From: Rhodovibrionaceae bacterium
Lineage (GTDB): Bacteria > Pseudomonadota > Alphaproteobacteria > Kiloniellales > DSM-21159
DNA length: 50,676 bases
Direction: 5' to 3'
Assembly (NCBI GenBank): GCA_028282405.1
Contig: JANQIA010000254.1
Location: forward strand, 1-50,676
The notes beneath the pieces are model-generated. The model did not search any database. It was not told the origin of the DNA and was given only the letters and a program-made list of their open reading frames with translations. Shown in pieces: positions 8,742 through 17,147 of the stretch. Both the position numbers and the translations under genes were made by a program. Position 1 is the stretch's first letter; each line of letters starts with the position of its first letter.

Positions 8742-10046
8742 CTAGCTGGAGACGCAATCGATAGATTTGTCACCTGCCAACAGCCTACCGATGCGAAGCA
8801 GCGTACGGTCTTGGTTTCGGCGCCCAATGACCTGGATGCCAATCGGTCGGCCCCGGGGGTCCGCAAGTAGGGGTAGGGAAAGAGTCGGCAGGCCCATAAA
8901 GGTCCAGGGCATGGAGAAGGTCCCGTCGCCGATGCCCTCGGTCATCCGCGGCGGCGGCCCCGGCGTCGAGAGGGTCACGAGTGCATCGCAGGTGCCCATC
9001 GCGGCTTCCAGCTCGGCGGCGAGGTGGCCGCGCAGCCGCATCGCCTTGACGTAGCGGGTCGCCGGAAGCGCCCGTCCGGCTTCGATGAAGCTGACCGCCT
9101 CCTCGGGCAATTGGGAGCGATGTTGGGCGAACTCTTCCACCAAAGTCACCGCCATGTCGGCTGCGATCAGGTCGCGATGGGCAGCAAGCGCCTGCTCGAA
9201 TTGCGCCCCCAAAGGAATGTCTCTTTCGATGCCGACGCGCCCAAGGAAGCCGTCGAAAGCCCGCGCGGCCTCCGGCTCGGCCAGGCCCCACCAGGGCCCG
9301 CGCACGGCCGCGATACGAGCCAAGTCGATGGCATCCTCGCCTGGCTCGGGCCACTTCAGTTCCAGCGCCTCGGCCAGCAGCGCGAAGTCCTCGACGGCCC
9401 TCGCCATGAAAGCGACGGTTGCCGTCGGCGGACAGAGCTGCAAACAGCCGTCGAGCGGGAGGAGATCATGTGTCGGCTTCCAGGCGGGAACACCGGCGTA
9501 GGCGGCCGGGCGTGTGGTCGAGGACGTGTTCTGCGTGTTGACCGTGATTGGCACCATGCCCGAAGCCACGGCCGCGGCCGAGCCCACCGAGGAGGCACCG
9601 AGCGTCAGACTCGGGTCGAGCGGATTGCGCGTCGGCGCGGGCGCGTTCATGCCGAAGGGCGTGGTGACCGTCTTGCCGAGCGGTACCATACCCAGGCCGC
9701 GCAGTGCCGAAACAATCCAGGCGTCCGCATCGGGCCGGCGGCCTTGGTGGATCGGCGAGCCCATCTCGGTCGGAAAGTCCTCCGTATCGATATTGTCCTT
9801 GATGCCGAAGGGCACGCCGTCCAGCCGGCTCAACCGCTTCCCAGCGGCTTGCCGTGCATCCGCTTCGCGCACCTGTGCCAACGCGAATTCGCGGTCGAGA
9901 TGGGCCCAAGCATGCAGCTCTGCGTTTCGCTCCTCGACGTGGTCGAGGCAAGCATGCGCGATCTCAGAGGGCGAAAGCCTGCCGTCAGCGAGACGCTCGC
10001 AAAGCATCGTCAGCGGCAGCTCATTGATGTCGGTCATGTCCGGCAT
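8742..10046 (-). CDS. Amidase-signature-family hydrolase
   Basis: A 434-residue enzyme of the amidase signature family, which hydrolyses amide bonds with a Ser-cisSer-Lys triad. Lys83 (PFGIKDN), Ser152 (GASSVGSAAA) and Ser176 (TQNTSSTTRPAA) match these positions, and the two serines are 24 residues apart, as expected. The usual GG or AG just before the nucleophile is Thr-Ser here, which is unusual and could alter the oxyanion hole or the substrate. The long open frame extends upstream to 10277 but would overlap the transporter gene; the ATG at 10046, just after the dctM stop, is the sensible start. It is the last gene of the phosphonoacetate/TRAP operon, so the substrate may be an amide of the transported acid. 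That link is inference. Confidence 0.87.
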   Translation of the reverse strand: MPDMTDINELPLTMLCERLADGRLSPSEIAHACLDHVEERNAELHAWAHLDREFALAQVREADARQAAGKRLSRLDGVPFGIKDNIDTEDFPTEMGSPIHQGRRPDADAWIVSALRGLGMVPLGKTVTTPFGMNAPAPTRNPLDPSLTLGASSVGSAAAVASGMVPITVNTQNTSSTTRPAAYAGVPAWKPTHDLLPLDGCLQLCPPTATVAFMARAVEDFALLAEALELKWPEPGEDAIDLARIAAVRGPWWGLAEPEAARAFDGFLGRVGIERDIPLGAQFEQALAAHRDLIAADMAVTLVEEFAQHRSQLPEEAVSFIEAGRALPATRYVKAMRLRGHLAAELEAAMGTCDALVTLSTPGPPPRMTEGIGDGTFSMPWTFMGLPTLSLPLLADPRGRPIGIQVIGRRNQDRTLLRIGRLLAGDKSIDCVSS

Positions 10047-10054
10047 GGCCTTCG

Positions 10055-11599
10055 CTAGCGGTTGAGGTAGGACGGTAGCGCCGTGACCAACTGGGGCTGG
10101 GCGATGAGCAGCCCCAGCACCAAAAGCTGCAGTATGACGAACGGCACCGCCCCCAGATAGATATCCGAGGTCGCGACCGACGGCGGCGCGACCTTGCGCA
10201 GATAAAAGAGAGAGAAGCCGAAGGGTGGCGTCAGGTAGGAGGTCTGCAGATTGACCGCCACCAGCACTCCGAACCACAGCGGATCCACCGTCTTCAGGAG
10301 AGAAAGGGCGAGGATGGGAATGACCAAAGTGATGATCTCGACCACGTCGAGGAAGAAACCAAGCAGGAAGATGACGGCCATGACGAAGGCGATGGCGCCG
10401 AGCTCGCCGCCGGGCAGAGTCTCCAGGAAGTCCTGCACGATCACGTCACCCTCCAACCCGCGGAAGACCAGCGCGAAGCAGGTGGCTCCGATCAGGATGG
10501 CGTAGACCATGACCGTTATGTCGAGGGTTTGCCGCAGTGCACCGACAAGCACTTCGGCGCGTTGCAAGGTAACGACGGCAGCGCCCAGGCCGACGGCGAA
10601 GAGGGCGATACCCACGAGCGACAGCCCTGCGGTGATCAGCCCCGGGCCGCTCATCCCCTCGCGCATCGCCAGGGACAGTAGGAAAGCACCGAGCCCGCTA
10701 GCCAACCCAACCGCGATCAGGCCCCGCCATTTTCCGCCGAGACGGATTCCGGCGAGGAAACTGGCCCCGCAAGCGCCAAGCCCGGCGGCCTCCGTCGGCG
10801 TTGCGATGCCGCCCAGGATCGAGCCAAGCACGGCAACCAGCAGAAACCAGGGCGCGATCAGAGCGGTCAGTAGCTGCGTTGCGCTGCGGCTCGTCCGTGC
10901 CTCACTGGCTTCGACGGGCTGGTCGGTCTTGCTGCGCCAGGCTGCGAGCGAAGCATAAGCCGCATAGGCCCCCATCAGCAGAATGCCCGGCAGCAGCGCA
11001 CCGGCAAAGAGATCGGCGATGGTGACCGGGCGCGCCGTCCAGTTGCCGACGGCCCGCTGTGCTTCGCCGTAGACAGCGCCCAGTTGATCGCCCAGCAGAA
11101 CCAGAACGATGGAGGGCGGGATGATCTGCCCGAGCGAGCCGGAGGCGCAGATCACGCCGGAAGAAAGCCGGGGCGAATAGCCGCGCGCCAACAGGGTGGG
11201 AAAGGCGATCAGGCCCATGGTCACCACCGTGGCACCGACGATGCCGGTGGAAGCTGCGAGCAGACCGCCGACGAGACAGAGCGAGACCGCAAGACCGCCC
11301 GGAACAGCACGAAAGAGATCGCCCATGGCGACGATCAAGTCGGCGGCGACCTTGGAGCGATCGAGAATGGTCCCCATCAGGACGAAGAGGGGAATGGCGA
11401 TCAGCAGCTCGTTGGTCAGGATGCCGTAGAGGCGGGAGGGCAGCGCCGACAGCAAACCAAGATCGAAGAACCCGGCGAAACCGGTCAGGCAGGCGAACAG
11501 CAGAGGCACGCCGGTCAGAACCAGGGCCACCGGATAGCCGCTGAGCAACAGCGCGAAGGTCAATGCCAGCAAGGTCAGCGGCAGGAGTTCCACCGGCAT
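10055..11599 (-). CDS. dctM: TRAP transporter large permease (DctM)
   Basis: This is the large, ion-coupled membrane subunit of a tripartite ATP-independent periplasmic transporter. The protein is 514 residues with many hydrophobic helices, beginning LLPLTLLALTFALLLSGYPV. Family signatures include PLFVLMGTILDRS, SLGQIIPPSIVLVLLGDQ and GGIATPTEAAGLGACGA. At 514 residues it is longer than the usual 425-440, mainly through extra sequence after GGIATPTEAA. Its start codon overlaps the small-permease stop as TGATG, which implies translational coupling. It belongs to an operon beginning with phosphonoacetate hydrolase. Confidence 0.93.
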   Translation of the reverse strand: MPVELLPLTLLALTFALLLSGYPVALVLTGVPLLFACLTGFAGFFDLGLLSALPSRLYGILTNELLIAIPLFVLMGTILDRSKVAADLIVAMGDLFRAVPGGLAVSLCLVGGLLAASTGIVGATVVTMGLIAFPTLLARGYSPRLSSGVICASGSLGQIIPPSIVLVLLGDQLGAVYGEAQRAVGNWTARPVTIADLFAGALLPGILLMGAYAAYASLAAWRSKTDQPVEASEARTSRSATQLLTALIAPWFLLVAVLGSILGGIATPTEAAGLGACGASFLAGIRLGGKWRGLIAVGLASGLGAFLLSLAMREGMSGPGLITAGLSLVGIALFAVGLGAAVVTLQRAEVLVGALRQTLDITVMVYAILIGATCFALVFRGLEGDVIVQDFLETLPGGELGAIAFVMAVIFLLGFFLDVVEIITLVIPILALSLLKTVDPLWFGVLVAVNLQTSYLTPPFGFSLFYLRKVAPPSVATSDIYLGAVPFVILQLLVLGLLIAQPQLVTALPSYLNR

Positions 11600-12204
11600 C
11601 AGGGCGCTTCTCCGCGGGCTTCCTGAACGTCATCCGTTTCGTCGTCCTCCCGAGCCAGCGTCCGCGCCCCGAGCAGCACGGCAAAGGCCTGCAACAGCAG
11701 AAGCACACCGATGACGAGCGGCAGCGACTTGATGATGAAGAAGCCCGGCAGGCCGCCGACGTTGCGCGAGCCTTCCAGGGTCTGCCAGGCGCTGATGGCG
11801 TAGGGCAGCGAGACCCAGATCAGCCAAGCCGCCGCCGGCAGCAGCAAAAGCGCCGTGCACCAACGGTCGGTATGGCGGCGCGCCAAAGGCGACTGGCGCT
11901 CGCGCAGCACGTCGATGCGGGTATGGCCATCGACCGCCCAGGTGCTGGCGATGGCCGCCGCGATCATGATGGCGTTGGCGAAGACGATAAGCTCGGTCAG
12001 CCAGATGGAGCCGATCGAGAAGACCGAGCGCAAGACCACCAGCGCGACCTGCAACAGCATCATGGCCAGCGCCAGCCAAGCCACCCAGTTCCCCAGCCGG
12101 CGATTGGCCGCGGCGATCAAAGCTCCGGCCCGCAAGACAGCCTCCCCAATCATCGAGACGAGCCCGCCGCCCTCCGCCGGCAGCGGGCCCCCATCAAGAG
12201 CCAA
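11599..12204 (-). CDS. dctQ: TRAP transporter small permease (DctQ)
   Basis: Four-helix small membrane subunit of the TRAP transporter, which pairs with DctM. Hydrophobic segments include WVAWLALAMMLLQVALVVLR, then LTELIVFANAIMIAAAIAST, and TWAVDGHTRIDVLRE, the usual DctQ stretch. The open frame starts at TTG 12204 with a GAGG-type site about ten bases upstream; an internal ATG at 12153 (MIGEAVLRAG) is a good alternative. It lies 12 bases after the binding-protein gene. Confidence 0.88.
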   Translation of the reverse strand: MALDGGPLPAEGGGLVSMIGEAVLRAGALIAAANRRLGNWVAWLALAMMLLQVALVVLRSVFSIGSIWLTELIVFANAIMIAAAIASTWAVDGHTRIDVLRERQSPLARRHTDRWCTALLLLPAAAWLIWVSLPYAISAWQTLEGSRNVGGLPGFFIIKSLPLVIGVLLLLQAFAVLLGARTLAREDDETDDVQEARGEAP

Positions 12205-12216
12205 CCAAGCCCCGCC

Positions 12217-13335
12217 TCAACCCTCGAACACCAGCGAGCGGGCGCGGGCGAAAGGCTGGTCCGAGCTTTCCGTCACCCGGCGCGCTTCGGCATGGAACGC
12301 CATGTAGCTGTCGTAGACTTTCTGGGTAAAGGTATCCTCGGTCGCAGCCTCGGCCACCACCTCCCGTGCCGTCTTGCCGAGCGCCAGCAGGACATCGTCG
12401 CTGTACGGCCGCAGCTGCACGCCGTCCCGAGTGACCAAGTTTTCGAGCGCGGCGCCGTTGTTGAAGTGGAACTCAGCCTGCATCTCGTCGTTCTCCGCCT
12501 GACAGGCGGAGACGATGATCGCCCGCTCCGAAGCGCTGAGATCGTTCCAGAGGTCAAGGTTGACGCCGGTCGAGACGTTCGAGGAGGGCTCGTGCCAGCC
12601 GGGGTAGTAGTAGTACTTGGCGACCTGCTGGAAGCCCTTCGCCATGTCATTCCAAGGGCCGACCCATTCGGTGGCATCGATGGTTCCCGATTGCAGTGCT
12701 TGGAAAACCTCGGTGCCGGGAATGGAAACCGCAGTGGCCCCGACCCGCTCGATCACCGCGCCACCGAAGCCCCCCATGCGCATCTTGACACCCTGGAAGT
12801 CGGCCAGCGAGTCGATCTCCTTGCGGAACCAGCCGCCCATCTGGACGCCGGGATTGCCGACCAGGAAGGACTTGACGTTGTAACGCGCGGCCAACTCGTC
12901 CCACAGCACCTGACCGCCGCCGTAGTAGACCCAAGATTTCATCTCGGTCGGCGTCAGGCCGAAGGGCGTGGTGGTGAAGAAGTTGAAGGCTTTGGACTTG
13001 CCCTGCCACCAGAATTCGACGCCGTGATAGAGATCGGCGGTGCCGGAGGACACGGCATCGAAAACCTCGAAGGGCGGCACCAACTCGCCGGCGGCGAAGA
13101 CCTTCACGCTCATCCTGCCATCGCTCATCTCGGTGATGCGCTTGGCCAGGCGCTCGGCGGCCGTGCCGAAGCCGGGGAAGTTCTTGACCCAGGCGCTGGC
13201 CATCTTCAGCTCGCGCCGCTGCTCGGCGATGGCCGGGGCCGGGAAGGCCGCTGCCGCGGTGCCGGCGGCAAGCGCACCCATGCCGGCGGTGCGCAGGAAG
13301 CGCTTGCGGGAAATGCTCGACGTCATGGTGCTCAC
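12217..13335 (-). CDS. dctP: TRAP transporter periplasmic solute-binding protein (DctP/TakP-like)
   Basis: The protein begins with a Tat-like signal, SRKRFLRTAGMGALAAG, cleaved near AIA-EQ. It lacks a strict twin arginine, so either export route is possible. The mature protein has DctP-family features: GQVLWDELAARYNVKSF, the GVKMRMGG motif, and GTIDATEWVGPWND. The last feature is typical of the TakP-like branch, whose known ligands are 2-oxo acids and other small carboxylates. Its placement five bases downstream of the two hydrolase genes suggests the ligand is the substrate of one of them, with phosphonoacetate an attractive candidate. The protein has 372 residues, normal for the family. Confidence 0.93.
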   Translation of the reverse strand: MSTMTSSISRKRFLRTAGMGALAAGTAAAAFPAPAIAEQRRELKMASAWVKNFPGFGTAAERLAKRITEMSDGRMSVKVFAAGELVPPFEVFDAVSSGTADLYHGVEFWWQGKSKAFNFFTTTPFGLTPTEMKSWVYYGGGQVLWDELAARYNVKSFLVGNPGVQMGGWFRKEIDSLADFQGVKMRMGGFGGAVIERVGATAVSIPGTEVFQALQSGTIDATEWVGPWNDMAKGFQQVAKYYYYPGWHEPSSNVSTGVNLDLWNDLSASERAIIVSACQAENDEMQAEFHFNNGAALENLVTRDGVQLRPYSDDVLLALGKTAREVVAEAATEDTFTQKVYDSYMAFHAEARRVTESSDQPFARARSLVFEG

Positions 13336-13340
13336 TCCTT

Positions 13341-14657
13341 TCAGGTTGCGTTCTTAATCTTTGAGGTGTCCAGTTGGGCCGCTTGGGCTATCGGCTGCAG
13401 CGCCTGCCCTTGCAGGTCTTCGGCGGAAAGGCCGAGGTGCCGGAGAACCGTCGGGGCGATGTCGACCAGGGAGGTTTCGCTGCGCACCCTACGGTCGGGG
13501 GCGAAGTCGCTGCCCATGGCGATGAGGAAGGGGTTGCTTTCGAAGGCGCCGGTGCCGCCGTGTTGACCGAGGCCCGGAGGCTGCTCTGCCTCATCGAAGC
13601 GCACGGCCGCATCCGAGAGACCGGCGATGCCGTGGCAGTTGGTCTCGTCCGACTTGGCCATCGAGAAGGCGAGGCGGAGGCCGTCACGCTCAGCCAGGCC
13701 GACCTCGGACAGCGCCTCGCCGACCCAGAGCGTACCGCACCAGTCCTGCCCAGCGAGCCAATCGGCCAGCGAGTCGACACGCTCTTCGGGCACCGCCTCG
13801 GCGGCATAGACCAGCGCACTGGTGCCTTGCGGCGCGACAACCAGATGGGCCGGGTCCAGCCCGTCTTTGAAACCGGCCTCGGTCATCAGGCGTTCGACGG
13901 GAATAACCCGCCGCACCGTTTCTTGCCCGTGGTCCGAGCCGAGCAGGAAGAGCACCTCCTCGCCGGCGTCGCGCAGCTTGGCGACCGCCTCGGCGACCTG
14001 ACGGACACAGGCCTCCACCGCCGCAAGTGCCTGGCGATGGGTCGGCGAGCCGAGCGCGCAGCCATGCATGGTCTTGTCGGGGTTGGCCAGCCAGAGCGCG
14101 GCGAGCGGCGGCGCGGCCTCCTGCCCGGGCGACAGCGCCTCGGCACAGAAGCGGGCCGTCATCGCCAGGTCTCCGGCGGTATCGTGGCTGACCGCGAGCG
14201 GGTTGCTCACCGCCTGCCGGCCGGGTCCATAGGAGCCGGCCCGGTGATAGACGTAGCCGCCGCCTTCGGGGTCGAAGAAGTAGGCTGCGCCGGGCGAGAC
14301 GTTGGAATAGAGCACGGCATCGCCCAAGGCCTTGACCCGCTCGGCCAGCACCGAGACGCGGAGCGTGCGGCCGAGCGCCTGGCGCATGGCCGAGACAAAC
14401 TCCGGCGGGCCGACATCGTGGACCGCAAAGCCCGCTCCCTCGGGCAAAGCCATGGTATTGCCGTGCAGCCCGTGCCCACCGGGATGACAGCCCGTGGCGA
14501 TGCTGGCTGCGGAGGTGCGGGTAACCGACGGGAAGATCGCCCGATGCCGGAGGAAACTGGTGCCCTCTACCTGCAGCGCCGAGATGAGCGGACAGAACTC
14601 GGGCTGCACTAGGTCCGCACGCAGGCCGTCACAGATCATCAGCACCGCGCGGCGCAT
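13341..14657 (-). CDS. Alkaline-phosphatase-superfamily phosphodiesterase/phosphonate hydrolase
   Basis: A 438-residue metal-dependent hydrolase of the nucleotide pyrophosphatase/phosphonoacetate hydrolase branch. Two-metal ligands are visible: Asp10 (ICDGLRAD), nucleophile Thr46 (FPSVTRTSAASIATG), Asp194 and His198 (NPDKTMHG), Asp242 and His243 (GSDHGQ), and His366 (GQHGGTG). It has no export signal, so it is cytoplasmic. It sits three bases after phosphonoacetate hydrolase and five bases before dctP, so the two enzymes and the transporter are co-expressed. It could cleave a related C-P or P-O bond, for example an ester that yields phosphonoacetate. The substrate is unknown. Confidence 0.85.
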   Translation of the reverse strand: MRRAVLMICDGLRADLVQPEFCPLISALQVEGTSFLRHRAIFPSVTRTSAASIATGCHPGGHGLHGNTMALPEGAGFAVHDVGPPEFVSAMRQALGRTLRVSVLAERVKALGDAVLYSNVSPGAAYFFDPEGGGYVYHRAGSYGPGRQAVSNPLAVSHDTAGDLAMTARFCAEALSPGQEAAPPLAALWLANPDKTMHGCALGSPTHRQALAAVEACVRQVAEAVAKLRDAGEEVLFLLGSDHGQETVRRVIPVERLMTEAGFKDGLDPAHLVVAPQGTSALVYAAEAVPEERVDSLADWLAGQDWCGTLWVGEALSEVGLAERDGLRLAFSMAKSDETNCHGIAGLSDAAVRFDEAEQPPGLGQHGGTGAFESNPFLIAMGSDFAPDRRVRSETSLVDIAPTVLRHLGLSAEDLQGQALQPIAQAAQLDTSKIKNAT

Positions 14658-14660
14658 GAC

Positions 14661-15917
14661 TCAAACTCCGTTCAGCAGGCAGTCGAAGACATCGTAGTTG
14701 CGCAGTGTTGCGCCTTTTGTCTTGCGGTAGGCGGCGGAGAGAGGCTGCGAGAGGATGAAGGGCACGCGCTGTTCCGCCAGCCCGCCGTGGGAGCGCAGAC
14801 GCTGGCCGGCGAGCTGCGAGAGGTCGTGCTCCGCTGCGCGCGCGCCGAGTGCCACGCCTTGGGCAGCCACCACGGCGATATCCCCCTCGCGGTCGGCCGG
14901 CAGCTCGAAACGGGCGCAGGCTTCCTCCCTTGGCAGGGCGAGCCCGATGCCATCCAAGGTCCGCACGAAGGCCAACACAGCCTCGATATCGGCGGTCCCG
15001 TTTTGAAGATGCAGGCGGACGAAGCCGCCGAGCGCACCGTGGTGCCGCACGAAAGGATCGGTGATCGGGCAGATCACCCGCACCGCCCCCGGGCCGAATT
15101 CCACATCCAGCAGGTCGCCGAGGAACAGCACATTCGGGCGGCCGTCGGGATGGGCCATGTCGTTCATGCCGTGATCGGCCACAATGCCGACCGCGGCACC
15201 CAGCGCGATCAGCCGGCCCAGGCGTTCGTCCACCGCAGCCATGAAGGCGTTGGCCTCCGGCGTGCCCGGCGCATGCTTGTGCTGTACATAGTCGGACAGC
15301 GAAAGATAGATGAGATCGAAGCGCTGACGCTCCAGCAGGCGCACGCCGGCGTCGAGCACGAAAAGCGAGAGATCCGCCGAATAGGGGTTTGGCGCAGGCC
15401 GCCCGACCAAACCGACGACGTCGGCGATGCCGTGCTCGGCCTCCGTACAGCGCTCTGCCGCTTCCGCCGAGAAGGAAATGCCCGTGAGGCCCTGCCCCAG
15501 GCCCTTGCGCAGCTTGTCTTTCGCGGTGACGGCCGCCACCTTGGCACCGGCTGCGGCGAAGGCGGCGAGCAGTGTCGGCGCCCGCAAAGAAGCGCCGTCG
15601 GTCACCATCACCTCCTGCCCCGTCTCCCGATCCAGGTAGAAGTTGCCGGAGACGCCGTGCATGGCCGGCGCAACGCCGGTGACGATGGACATGTTGTTGG
15701 GGTTGGTGAAGGTCGGCATCGCCGCGAGACAGGTGGTCGCGAAACCTTCCCGCGTCATGCGGTCCGTCACGGGAATGACGCCGGCTTCGCGCCCCGCGTC
15801 GATGTAGGCAGGGTCGCAGCCGTCGTAGCAGATCACGACGACGGGCTGTCGCGGCCAGCGGTAGCTGCGTCCGTTGACCTGTTGCGGTTCGTGGGAGGCA
15901 GGGTGGTTCAGATTCAT
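14661..15917 (-). CDS. phnA: Phosphonoacetate hydrolase
   Basis: PhnA cleaves the C-P bond of phosphonoacetate to acetate and phosphate with two zinc ions. The sequence (418 residues) keeps the expected residues: Asp32 (CYDGCDPAY), nucleophile Thr71 (PTFTNPNNMSIVTG), Lys133 and Lys135 (TAKDKL) for phosphonate binding, Asp209 and His213 (SDYVQHKH), Asp248 and His249 (ADHGMND), and His377 (RSHGGL). There is no signal peptide, so it acts in the cytoplasm. It is the first gene of its operon and diverges from a LysR gene, as phnA genes often do. The co-transcribed TRAP transporter, instead of a phosphonate ABC transporter, is the odd part. Confidence 0.93.
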   Translation of the reverse strand: MNLNHPASHEPQQVNGRSYRWPRQPVVVICYDGCDPAYIDAGREAGVIPVTDRMTREGFATTCLAAMPTFTNPNNMSIVTGVAPAMHGVSGNFYLDRETGQEVMVTDGASLRAPTLLAAFAAAGAKVAAVTAKDKLRKGLGQGLTGISFSAEAAERCTEAEHGIADVVGLVGRPAPNPYSADLSLFVLDAGVRLLERQRFDLIYLSLSDYVQHKHAPGTPEANAFMAAVDERLGRLIALGAAVGIVADHGMNDMAHPDGRPNVLFLGDLLDVEFGPGAVRVICPITDPFVRHHGALGGFVRLHLQNGTADIEAVLAFVRTLDGIGLALPREEACARFELPADREGDIAVVAAQGVALGARAAEHDLSQLAGQRLRSHGGLAEQRVPFILSQPLSAAYRKTKGATLRNYDVFDCLLNGV

Positions 15918-15936
15918 GAGCGTAGCTTCAACTAGT

Positions 15937-15967
15937 CGTCACAGAGGTCTGTTACCTTGATGTGACG
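15937..15967. promoter_or_regulatory. Inverted repeat between phnA and the divergent LysR gene
   Basis: CGTCACA and TGTGACG are perfectly inverted with 17 bases between them, located 20 bases upstream of the phnA start. A further GTGTCACATGAC occurs at the LysR start (about 16066). A divergent intergenic dyad is the usual place for LysR-type binding, so this is a candidate operator. No binding evidence can be had from sequence. Confidence 0.4.
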
Positions 15968-16072
15968 GGATGAGAGCGTTGCACCGTCGGCCCAAGGAAT
16001 GGCGCCGATCTCGCCGCGCTCTACGCCCGAAGTAAATGGAGTTCGCTTCCTTGCAGTGTGAGCAGGTGTCAC

Positions 16073-17080
16073 ATGACCACGAGACGGCCCGTCCCTCCCC
16101 TCAAAGCCCTGGTAGCGCTCGAGTGTGTCGTGCGGCACGGCAGCGTCAGCCTTGCCGCCGACGAGCTCTGCGTGACCCATGGCGCGGTCAGCAAGCAGCT
16201 GACCAGCCTGTCGGCTTGGGTCGGGCAACCACTCTTCGCCGATAATCGGCGCCGCATGGTGCCGACTCCTGAGGCATTGCGCCTGGCCCACGGGGTCAAC
16301 CTCGGCCTGCGCGAGATCTATGACGTGATCGACGAGGTCTGCGGCACGCCGCCCGAAGAACCTCTCTTGCGTGTGATCGCGCCCGCGACTCTCGCGATGT
16401 ACTGGCTGATTCCGCGGCTGCCGGCGCTACAGCATTCGGCGCTCCGCGTCAGGGCCGACGTACGCTATACGCATACGCAGGATGCTTGGCAGGAGCTCGC
16501 CTTCGATGTGGCGATCCGGGCCGGCCAGGACGTGCCGGCAGCCTACGAGCAGGCTACCGTCATGCAGGACAGGCTTGGCCTAGTTGCCTCGCCTGAATAC
16601 GCACAAGAAAGTCGTCTCCGGTGTGGCCGAGCGACAGACCTTCCCTTGTTCGAAAGCTCGACGCGCCCTGGCGAACTCGACAAGTGGCTTGCCGCGGCAG
16701 GCTTGGCACGAAACGACTTCGACCGCGTCGAAACCTTCGACCATAACTACGTGGCAATCGAAGCGGCCCTCTCCGGGCAAGGCGCTGTGGTCGCGCCACT
16801 GGCCGTGGTCGCCAACCTCCTGAAGCGCGGCTCACTGGTGCAGATCATGCCTGACACGACGGCACCCGGCCCCCGGTTCACGGCCGTGTACGATTCCCAT
16901 GCGGTCAATGGCCGCCATGCCCGCGCCTTCATAGCTTGGCTGGTTGCGCAGGCAAGCGAGGAGGATACGCCCGGCCACCTCTTGGGCGACGGTGATGCGA
17001 TGACCGCAGAGCGGCGCACGCTCGCCGCGCTATCCGACAGAGCGCAGCATCATGCAACTGTCGGTGCCACAGATCTCTGA
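16073..17080 (+). CDS. LysR-family transcriptional regulator
   Basis: The N-terminal winged helix-turn-helix is clear (LKALVALECVVRHGSVSLAA, then CVTHGAVSKQLTSL). An effector-binding domain follows (LLRVIAPATLAMYWLIPRLP), in the GcvA/PhnR-like style. The protein would have 335 residues from ATG 16073; a GTG at 16058 is possible. It diverges from phnA over about 155 bases, so it most likely activates the phnA operon when phosphonoacetate or a related acid is present. It converges on the hydantoinase B gene 67 bases further on. Function is inferred from position. Confidence 0.88.
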   Translation: MTTRRPVPPLKALVALECVVRHGSVSLAADELCVTHGAVSKQLTSLSAWVGQPLFADNRRRMVPTPEALRLAHGVNLGLREIYDVIDEVCGTPPEEPLLRVIAPATLAMYWLIPRLPALQHSALRVRADVRYTHTQDAWQELAFDVAIRAGQDVPAAYEQATVMQDRLGLVASPEYAQESRLRCGRATDLPLFESSTRPGELDKWLAAAGLARNDFDRVETFDHNYVAIEAALSGQGAVVAPLAVVANLLKRGSLVQIMPDTTAPGPRFTAVYDSHAVNGRHARAFIAWLVAQASEEDTPGHLLGDGDAMTAERRTLAALSDRAQHHATVGATDL

Positions 17081-17147
17081 GTATTGGTTCATCACAGGCC
17101 GGCAACGGCAGCGAAGTACAGTCGTGCCACGGCAAGCAACTGCGCGT

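Noticed and set aside
9516-9593. Loss of the catalytic Ser in the amidase
   Set aside because: At first the loop SSTTR seems to put Thr in the Ser place, but aligned with the TQTGGSVIRPA variant of the family the Ser is kept (Ser176), and the 24-residue spacing to Ser152 agrees.
11563-13566. 667-residue plus-strand frame opposite the TRAP genes
   Set aside because: It is antisense to dctQ and dctP, is rich in Arg, Gln, Asp, His and Gly without any domain pattern, and arises from the high GC third-position bias of the real genes.
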